Below, piece after piece: positions 33,413 through 40,746 of a DNA stretch of 64,000 nt. Source of the stretch: Massospora cicadina. Its lineage: Eukaryota > Entomophthoromycota > Entomophthoromycetes > Entomophthorales > Entomophthoraceae. Each line of letters opens with the position of its first letter. Positions within the stretch are counted from its first letter, which is position 1. The translations under genes and the position numbers were made by a program. The notes under the pieces are model-generated. The model saw only the letters and a list, made by a program, of their open reading frames with translations, searched no databases and was not told where the DNA came from. The stretch is from assembly GCA_022478985.1 (NCBI GenBank), contig JAKSZP010018532.1, forward strand, positions 62,001 through 126,000. The letters are read 5' to 3'.

Positions 33413-33700
33413 CTATCGTTTTGCATATTTTGACCAATAAATGCAACTAAATTTGTTAAACTGAATTATTTAAAATGGCAAGCAGTAAATTTAGCATAAA
33501 TTGACCAATAATATTAACTAAATCTAATTAAGTTAATTACTAAAGATGGTGATCAGTAAATTTAGCATAATTTGACTAATAAAATCACCTAAATTTAGTA
33601 AAATAATTATTGTAGATTGCAATCAGTAAATTTAGCATGGATTGACCAATAAAATAAACTAAGTTTAATATGATTAATTATCAGTATATTTGTTTATAAG
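33413..33700. repeat. AT-rich tandem repeat, 70-71-bp unit, nearly four copies
   Basis: The motif CAGTAAATTTAGCAT starts at 33483, 33554 and 33624 (spacing 71 and 70 bp). Each is followed by a TTGACCAATAA-like and an ACTAAATTTA-like segment, and a partial unit precedes at about 33415. Units differ by many substitutions, so the array is old. No coding potential. Confidence 0.8.
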
Positions 33701-33890
33701 ATACCATATAAAATATATACAATGAGTTTTATCTTTATAGAGAAATAGTAAGGGGTCAAAAAGGATATATAGAGATAGTAATATTTAATAAAAGTAGGAA
33801 AAAGAGTCACTTTTAAAAATAAACTAATTTTTTTGGGGGAAAAGAACTGGGGGTAAAGGTTTTTTGGGAAAAAAAGAACCTTCTCAAAAT

Positions 33891-34240
33891 AATTGACAAA
33901 AAAAGACCCTCCTTTTAAAAAAAGCTCTAAAAAGTATGAAATAATCAAGAAATTAAGCCTACTCAATAAAACCCTTTTTGAAGTCAGCGCCATATTTTAG
34001 CTGACTTATAATAGGTATTTACAATTTATATACTCAGTATTATATATTCTAAGTTGCTTATAGTTTACACTTGGACCCAATCCAGACATGAGATATAATT
34101 TGTATTTGTGAGCAAAATTCTATAATTCAGTTTAAAATATGGCGCCGACTTCAAAAAGGGTTTTATTGAGTAGGGTTAATTTCTCGATTATTTTATACTT
34201 TTTAAAGCTTTTTTTAAAAGAGGTTCTTTTTTTCCCAATT
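33891..34240. repeat. Long inverted repeat, about 109-bp arms (possible MITE or foldback)
   Basis: 33891-33999 and 34133-34240 are imperfect reverse complements, with shared stretches such as CTACTCAATAAAACCC and GGCGCCATATTTT. A 133-nt spacer separates them. Several A and T runs lie inside the arms. The structure resembles a non-autonomous DNA transposon or two copies of one repeat in inverted orientation. No TSD was found. Confidence 0.7.
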
Positions 34241-35370
34241 TTTTTGATTATCTAAACCTTCATTAGTACATTTATCATGGGGGTTGCCCACCTTAACCAA
34301 ACTAAACTAATTTATCGGGTTATTGGGTAGTTTGGCAGAGGTAAGTTACCAATTTTATCTAATTTGATATGGCTATATGCCATAGATATATTAACCTATC
34401 AGAGGGCCAGCACACTAAAGGTACCCGATAGTTCAATATTCGATAGATCTGCAGTTTGATAATTTATCGGCTTAAATGGTTTACTGAACCCAAGTACCCA
34501 GCTTTTATTGGGTTGGACGTGAGCCTTTTACGTTAACTTTATCCTAACCTAGCGTTACCAGATAAGTTGAACCTTCACCGGGTACCCGCTACGAGCGTGG
34601 CAAGTTATTTTGAGAACGGTTGGTTGGAAATTGAGATTACCGCGGGCAAATTTAGATCCAACTTGGAGATTTATTAGATGGGTGGGTAATTTATTAGATG
34701 GGTGGGTAACAGTTAATTTATTATGTAGACCGACGGTTAATTAATTGCCACCCTGATCCCAATTAACGGTTAATTAATTGCCACCCTGACCCCATTTTGG
34801 GGGTGGCGGGTGGTTGAGCCCAAGCCGAATTTTGAGTTTGGTTAATACTTAGATGGAGCGGATTAAAGTTTTCCTCAGCCAACCTCGAAATGTGGGTTTA
34901 AATTGAGGTTGGATATATAGGAATCACAAAAAGAGTCCTTCTGTAATAACTTCAGTTCCCTCCAACCAATCAAACCAGATAAAGTGGGGAACCTTCTGCT
35001 GGGTACCCACTACGGCGTTAAAACTTCAAGATCGGTTCGGTGAATTCTGAGATCGGCGAGGAAAACCTAGACCCCACTAAAACTTTATCCGGATAGATTA
35101 TATTGGTGCAGATTTCGATGGGGTAAATAAAACGATTTAATCCGCCAACCCGATTGTAAAGTTAAGATGGGGTAGGATGATGATTAGTTGGGATAAATTA
35201 GGGAAGTTTGGTTCGGAGGGTGAGCCCATGAAACTTTATCGGCTACGGATAAAATTACTCGGATGCCGAAACCAACCACCAATTCGATTTGAAAATCGAA
35301 ATCATCCATAGGTGAAGCGAATCAAACTCCGATCGGGAGCGCCCAGGGTGGGCTCGTAATTTAATAGGCG
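34241..35370. other. Intergenic region downstream of the transporter, with short tandem duplications
   Basis: No gene is seen. A perfect 20-bp tandem duplication lies at 34668-34707 (ATTTATTAGATGGGTGGGTA twice). A 24-bp repeat (ACGGTTAATTAATTGCCACC plus CTGA) is repeated with a 9-nt spacer at about 34733-34789. Diverged copies of a GGGTACCC-containing stretch occur at about 34575 and 35005. The composition is less repeat-like than the flanks. Confidence 0.6.
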
Positions 35371-36633
35371 TTATAAGCCATAGTCCAGGATGATATGGTT
35401 GACGATACCAGCGATGGCGTCAATGGCACCCCACACCCCACCAAATAACCCCATGGTGAGGCAGATGAGCATGGCGAGGTAGGTGGCGGGTGATCGGTTC
35501 CTCCACCCGAAGAGTTGGAGGTGGCAGAGCACGGGGGTCACGTAAACTAAGACGAGGTTGCTTATCGCCCCCACGAGGGCCATCAGCTCACCAAAGTAGG
35601 GGAGGAAGGCGGCGACCAAAGCGAGGAGGGTGACGATGAGGGTCCGCATACCGATACGGACAACCACTTGCATGGCTTTGGAGAGGTGGGTATCATCGAT
35701 ACGGAGCTGATGTTCGATCTCGGTGCTGAAGGAGGTCAAGGGTAACGGGGCAGCGGCGATGAGGTGGAGGGTGATTATTATGAAGGCAAAGTCCGACGCG
35801 ATGCCCTTACTCAGGGAGTCGAGGATGGGCGACTTTACCGAGTTGCCATATACGGCGTACCCAACCGTACCCATGGTAAGGTACAACACTGAGACTGAGG
35901 TGAGCGCCAAGGCCAAAACTTGGGGCCACCTCCCAGGGTGGCGCATGGTGGCCTCGACGTGGGTGTAGATGACGGTGCCACCAAAAGAGAACCCAATCGT
36001 GGCTAGCGAGGTGGGCACCCCGGATAAGTTTAGCGCATCGTGTGTCATATCACGTTGGTTGGAGAGGTCGACGAGGCCAACCACGCAGGCGATAACCACG
36101 GTTACGGCGGTCGTCAGCACGCCGAGGGCAGAAATCAGCGTAGTCTCCTTCATGGTACGGGTGAGCGCGTACGGCAGCAGGATCGCACCACCAGCTATCG
36201 CGATCCAAACCCGTTCGCCCAGCTCCAACCCGTGGTTACTGGTGAAGCTGTTGAGGTTCTTGCCCGACAACAAGATGAATAGGGTCGCCACCCCGAGGCA
36301 GATGGCGTAGTGGAAAAACATGACCATCCGCCTCCCGCATACGCCGAACGCCGCCTCCCCCACCGATGGGTAGTCGCTTAGGCGCAAGTTGGGTCGGTAG
36401 TACAAGCACTCAATGATCAGCTTCCCGGTATACCAGGCCACGGCGCCCGAGATGGGGATGAACAGCGCCGCCACCCACCCGGCGGTACGGAAGGAGTAAG
36501 GCATCCCTAGCGTTCCAGCCCCCGCAATCAAGCACACCACGTTAAACAGGGCTGCCAGGTTGCTCCCGGTCCGAACCTCATCTGAGGCGGGTTTGGAATT
36601 TATGCTAAACGCCTTCTCGCCCTTAATCGACAT
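35371..36633 (-). CDS. Vacuolar-type amino acid transporter, AAAP/AVT family
   Basis: A single 420-codon open frame from ATG at 36633 to the stop at 35371, with no intron. The protein is highly hydrophobic with about 11 predicted membrane segments. It has the family hallmark near the first one (GAGTLGMPYSFRTAGW, residues about 38-53), followed by DYPSVGEAAFG (residues about 87-97) and FSFGGTVIYTHVEATM (residues about 215-230). This matches the amino acid/auxin permease family, whose fungal AVT members move neutral amino acids across the vacuolar membrane with protons. The hydrophilic N terminus is short (about 25 residues), shorter than yeast Avt1. The gene is clearly richer in G and C than its surroundings and is the only undamaged long gene here. 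The exact substrate and AVT subgroup cannot be set from the sequence. Confidence 0.93.
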   Translation of the reverse strand: MSIKGEKAFSINSKPASDEVRTGSNLAALFNVVCLIAGAGTLGMPYSFRTAGWVAALFIPISGAVAWYTGKLIIECLYYRPNLRLSDYPSVGEAAFGVCGRRMVMFFHYAICLGVATLFILLSGKNLNSFTSNHGLELGERVWIAIAGGAILLPYALTRTMKETTLISALGVLTTAVTVVIACVVGLVDLSNQRDMTHDALNLSGVPTSLATIGFSFGGTVIYTHVEATMRHPGRWPQVLALALTSVSVLYLTMGTVGYAVYGNSVKSPILDSLSKGIASDFAFIIITLHLIAAAPLPLTSFSTEIEHQLRIDDTHLSKAMQVVVRIGMRTLIVTLLALVAAFLPYFGELMALVGAISNLVLVYVTPVLCHLQLFGWRNRSPATYLAMLICLTMGLFGGVWGAIDAIAGIVNHIILDYGL

Positions 36634-36798
36634 ACTCCAAATGTGAGGTTGCGATCAACTTATACCCTCTATCGGACCCGTCCTGCGAGAATTAATCGCA
36701 TGATTCGATTCGAGATCTATCGAAGGGGATAAAATTAACCAATTGTAATTTAATACTTGACCCTTAAAAGAAAGAACCTTCCTTAAACTTATCCAACC

Positions 36799-36912
36799 TA
36801 AACGTAGGCGGATTTTCCCTTAGATTTATTTAATAAAGTATGGAGTTTTATTGGGACCATCTAGTACTAAAAAAAGTATGGAGTTTTATAAAAAAAATAA
36901 ACGTAGGCGGAT
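36799..36912 (+). mobile_element. Micro-insertion 4: 46-nt A-tailed insert, 15-bp TSD, hit by a second insert
   Basis: The 15-mer TAAACGTAGGCGGAT occurs at 36799-36813 and 36898-36912. Between them lie 84 nt; removing the nested insertion leaves 46 nt with AATAAA, a GTATGGAGTTTTAT stretch and a terminal run of A. This looks like the 3' end of a polyadenylated transcript inserted with a TSD. It lies 166 bp or more upstream of the transporter start. Confidence 0.85.
36835..36889 (+). mobile_element. Micro-insertion 5: 21-nt tail fragment with perfect 17-bp TSD
   Basis: AAAGTATGGAGTTTTAT occurs at 36835-36851 and 36873-36889. The 21 nt between (36852-36872) read TGGGACCATCTAGTACTAAAA. This is the longest of the three copies of this core. 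It resembles the 3' tail of the ORF1-type elements at 60334 and 16673 (minus strand TTGGGAACCACTAGTGCTAA). Confidence 0.92.
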
Positions 36913-37387
36913 ACCATCCGATGCCGTTGAATTTGTAGCCATCGCCCCCAAATAACCCACGTGTCAAAAGGCGAGCTTAAATTGGAAGGGCTGGTATCAT
37001 TTCATGTTAGCCACGCATATCACATGATTATAAAAGTGAGACCAAGTCACTCTGACAGCATTAACCTCTGGTATACCCGGGCATTCATATCATATGACTA
37101 AAAGGTTCCCGCCAGTTAAAGTTTTATCCAACGTATCGATTATAAGCTTTGGCCTTTAGCATGGTTATATACCAATGATACCTTGATTCTATCAGCACCT
37201 TAATTGATTGGTATCTGGTCGTGGCAGAAACTTAATATTTCTGTGCTAAGAGGGTAGTAATATATGTGGAGCCATGCACCATGGCTCAACCTGCCCAAGC
37301 CAATCAGTAAAGTTAGATCATATAATCCTGGCCTATAAGACCACATGCAGGAAGGTTTTAACCCAGTACTTGGGGTTTATCCTTACC
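36913..37387. other. Intergenic region upstream of the transporter, no gene seen
   Basis: No supported gene or repeat. Short frames are present but have no recognisable motifs. Confidence 0.5.
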
Positions 37388-37598
37388 TACATTTTCAAAT
37401 CGAAGGTGGTTAGCCTAGCGGGTAAAACTGCTTCCACCCCTAGTGCAGGTTTTGAGTTTGAAACCTGTACTGGCTAAAAAACATTCTCGGTGTGGTATAT
37501 TTGTCCCAAGGTTGACCCACCTCGAATAATTTTTTAATCTCGGTGTGGTATATTTGTCCCAAGGTCAACCCACCTCGAATAATTACATTTTCAAATCG
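37388..37598 (+). mobile_element. tRNA-like SINE, 181 bp, with perfect 15-bp TSD
   Basis: TACATTTTCAAATCG occurs at 37388-37402 and 37584-37598 and encloses 181 bp. The head (37403-37475) resembles a tRNA: TTAGCCTAGCGGGTAAAACT fits a polymerase III A box and GAGTTTGAAACC fits a B box. Near the B box CAGGTTT and AAACCTG form a perfect 7-bp stem. The body is two copies of a 47-bp unit (TCTCGGTGTGGTATATTTGT and onward) ending CCTCGAATAATT. That end resembles tail I of the ORF1-only elements (CCTCGAATAA at 49301, CCTCAAATAA at 56643), which suggests mobilisation by the same partner. A diverged unit lies just outside at about 37608-37652. Confidence 0.75.
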
Positions 37599-37652
37599 TA
37601 TCCCAAATCCATTGTGGTAAATTTAACCCAAGGTCGACCCACCACGAATATA

Positions 37653-38890
37653 GCTTATTTAATTGCTACATCCATAAGGGTTGATGACCCAGCCCATGAC
37701 TCATCCCATCCACCTTACAAAGTTTATAGATCCACAGGTAGAAACCTTTCGGATTTAAGGGTGGGAGGTCATAGGATATTTGTGAATATTCCAATCCCAA
37801 ATTTATAATCAAGTGCCCCCCCACTTTGATTAAAACCGATGGGGTTGGGTTCATCCGTTAATTTGAAATAGTCGAAGATAAGATGGGCTTAAATTTACCC
37901 CAATTTTAAAACGTATAGAAAACCCTACCTCGAATAAATTAAATTTTGTATTGATTGTGGGTTCGGATCGTATCAAATCGCTTTGGCAGACGATTAAACC
38001 TTGGGTGGATATCCAAATCATCTCGAACCTTTGGTACCCAGTTGGGAATTGGGTATCAACTTTAAACGGGGGTTAATTTAATCAAGTTTTTAAAAGAGTT
38101 GATGCGGGTCCCCCCAGTTATGATACGATTTGTCACCTCGGATTGGTCAAGTTTTACCCTCGAATCACCTCAAACCATATCAAAACCCTTAGGTTAATTA
38201 AACTGCTAAACCGAGCTAAGGTTCAATTAAGGTGGAAACGATGCGTATTGTAACGCTAGCCAACGCACCCCCTTAACCCCACGGAGTTCAACCTCATGTT
38301 TGTATGCCTTTTGTTTAATAATTAGGCTCAGTTGGCGTGTTTAGATTAAAGCAATTTCTTATTCATATCACTTTTTGCCTCCCGCCTTTAACTTTCTTGC
38401 ACCCAATTGTCCGTTTGGGTTTTGAACTCGAGCCGATTTTTAATGGCGTTTATAGTGGCCGATCCAAAGCTTCGAATCCTCACCGATTCGAAGTTTACGA
38501 TGGAGCCAACCGGTGAGAGGTTTTTAGTAAGTTCAGATTGTCAAAACTTACGATAAACTCGGAATTCGGTGCCAGGTTCGATCCCCATTTCCGACCAATT
38601 CCTTTTGACTTTCTTTAAACCGGGTATAACACACCTGTAACCGCAAGTTAACGTAGGGTAAAGATATCATAACTGGTTTAAAACCTATTCCGGCTAGGAC
38701 GCACATTATTTCCACCATCCCTCCTTATCATTATTAAATTAATGATATGGAGATTCTAGAGAGAGGGATGGAATTAATCGGATAGAATTCCTAAAATTTA
38801 CAACCAGATTTTTCAAATAAAGATTAGTTTTACCGATCAATATCGTACCAATCGGAGAAAGATTCCAAGTTTTATAACCGGATCTGGTGG
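37653..38890. other. Low-repeat interval with interlocking hairpins, no gene seen
   Basis: No protein-coding gene is supported. Two hairpins are visible: CTTCGAATC/GATTCGAAG (38470-38493) and GTAAGTT/AACTTAC (38527-38551). The loop-side CTCACCG of the first is also complementary to CGGTGAG at 38511-38517. A GGTTCGATCCCC box at about 38579 looks like a B box but lacks a tRNA fold. Confidence 0.4.
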
Positions 38891-39454
38891 GTGCATGAAA
38901 TACGCCCGCATTGTCAAAATACGCCCGCATTAAAATTTTTAAAATTCCCCCTTATAGTGAAACAGTTCTTTGAAAAAATAGTCGAGGAAGATAAAATTTA
39001 CTCAGAAGATGAGTTATACGAACTTCCATTGACGGAAGCATTTTTTGAAAGGATATTTTGCAATTACGAGACACAAAATATCTTTCTTGCCCGATGTAAG
39101 TTGATACCCAACAGTGCAGTCTGTGACAAATGTCAAGGTTGCCAGACCATGAGGTACGTTAAAAGGGCCTCCTCCAATGATGGTTATATATGGAATTGTA
39201 AAAAACCATGCACATCGTCTAAAAATGTAAGATATGCGACTCAATTTAATTGTCAAAAGTTGGAGTTAAAAACCATATTTTATATTATGTACAAGTACAT
39301 TAAAAATGTATCTCTTGTCGACATTGCATATGTGCTCCAAGTCAGTAGGAATACTGTAACCTTTTATTGCGAGTTGGCAAGAAAAGCCATTCTTGAGTAT
39401 GCCGAATCGTCTAGCGAGAAAATTGGTGGACGGGAGGCGGATGGTTCTTGCTGA
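38891..39454 (+). pseudogene. Merlin/IS1016-like DDE transposase, N-terminal fragment
   Basis: The open frame contains a zinc-ribbon-like module (CDKCQGCQTM and WNCKKPC), then RYATQFNCQKLELKTIFYIM, then VDIAYVLQVSRNTVTFYCEL. This is the arrangement of the Merlin (ISXO2/IS1016-like) transposases before the catalytic core. The frame reaches EKIGG, where the family continues into the first catalytic Asp, and there it leaves the expected sequence and stops, so all catalytic residues are missing. No good ATG opens the frame; the reading starts at GTG and crosses a 15-bp direct repeat at 38898-38931. A Helitron begins 88 bp downstream. Confidence 0.6.
38898..38931. repeat. 15-bp direct repeat separated by 4 nt
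   Basis: AAATACGCCCGCATT occurs at 38898-38912 and 38917-38931, separated by GTCA. The repeat length equals the TSDs of the non-LTR insertions nearby, so this may be an almost empty insertion event rather than a slippage duplication. Confidence 0.8.
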
Positions 39455-39541
39455 GTGTGCTGGGAAGGAAACCAACAGTTGCTGAGTAATGGATATAGGT
39501 TGCTATGGGTTGTAAAGGGTGAGGGATCTATCTATCTCCCA

Positions 39542-40746
39542 TCTATATAATAAAAGCAAGTGTGCATGAGTGTGTGAGCGATGACAGCCAAAACTACGGC
39601 ATGTAGAGCTCTGAAAATTTGGCTATAGGTGGACGGGAGGGGGTCCGTGCGCACCTCGAAGCCGGATTTTTATTTTTATAGTAAAATAAAAGGCTTTATA
39701 TGTAAAGAGTTAAAATTTTATATGTCTTTATTGGAAATCGGTATATCGTTACGGCTGAGAAGTTTGATATTCAGTTGATTCGATAGTTTAAATGGTTTTG
39801 GTGAGCGGTTGGTGGTTTTGGGTTGATTAATAAGCTTAACGGTTTTAATAAAGAAGTAAGTGATTGGTTGATTCGATAAGTTAATTGGTTTTGGTAAGTG
39901 GTTGGTGATTTAGGTTGTTTCGATACTTTTAGGTTTGGTTTAAGAGGCGGTTGGTGATTGGTTGATTTTTAATCTAATGGTTTTAGCTAAGTGGTTTAGT
40001 GGTTTAGTTAATTCGATAGGTTTAATTGGGTATGGTTGAATGGTTGTAATTTTACATTGATCCAGTATAATTTGATAACTTATTTTATCGATATCCGTCT
40101 ACAAATATAATAAAATATAAGATTATCAGATAAACTTAAAGCCCACAAACAAATCTGTGTTAAACTGGATATCAACAAGAATTAGCCTATAATTTTATTT
40201 ATAAAATTATCAGCCAGTTAATTTCTTTATATAGATGCATTATCTCGAGCAAATAACCAAAACTCACCAAACTTGGCACAAGTATTCTATAAAGTTTAGG
40301 AACGGAATGCTAATATGTAATTATTTAATGTAATCATATAGATTTAAATATCAGTTCTATATAAATTCTAGAACATATATTTATAACGGTAATTATATAC
40401 CACTTTGGCTGGGTATTCTCATATTCATTTAATTCGATCTTTTCATAGGTTTTGATAATTGGTTGGTAGTTTTTGGCAGTTTTGTAAGTTAACAATAGGT
40501 TTTTGCTGAGTGGTGGTTCAATTTTTGGTTGATCCGATGGGCTCAATAGTTTCGGGTAAGTGCTTGATGGTTTAGCTAATTTGGCAGGCTTAATTGATTT
40601 TAGCTAAGCGGTTGGAGGTTGGAACCTTTGATAGGTTTAATAGTTTATGAACTTATCGGTAGCTATCCACCAATGTAAAACCCAAAATAATTTAGAAACA
40701 TCTGGTAAGCTGTAAACACCGTAGTGAAACACGGGTATTCCACTAG
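39542..40746 (+). mobile_element. Non-autonomous Helitron, 1205 bp
   Basis: The segment starts TCTATATAATAAAAGC directly after an A and ends CTAG directly before a T, the A-T insertion pattern of Helitrons. Just upstream of the end is CACCGTAGTGAAACACGGGT, a short GC-rich hairpin (CCGT/ACGG), again typical of the 3' terminus. The 5' part (AAGTGTGCATGAGTGTGTGA, later GCATGTAGAGCTCTGAAAAT) has the style of known Helitron ends. Internally it is AT-rich with recurring GGTTTTGGTGAG- and TTGGTGATT-like tracts and no Rep/helicase frame, so movement would need another element. Confidence 0.7.

Noticed and set aside
33694..33993. 99-codon minus-strand frame rich in F, L and K
   Set aside because: It falls across the AT-rich repeat and one arm of the long inverted repeat; composition explains it.
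35723..36310. Plus-strand frames opposite the transporter gene
   Set aside because: Antisense shadows of the well-supported 420-codon minus-strand gene.
38575..38600. Perfect B-box-like GGTTCGATCCCC
   Set aside because: The surrounding bases cannot form a tRNA T stem or acceptor stem; kept only as a note in the intergenic entry.
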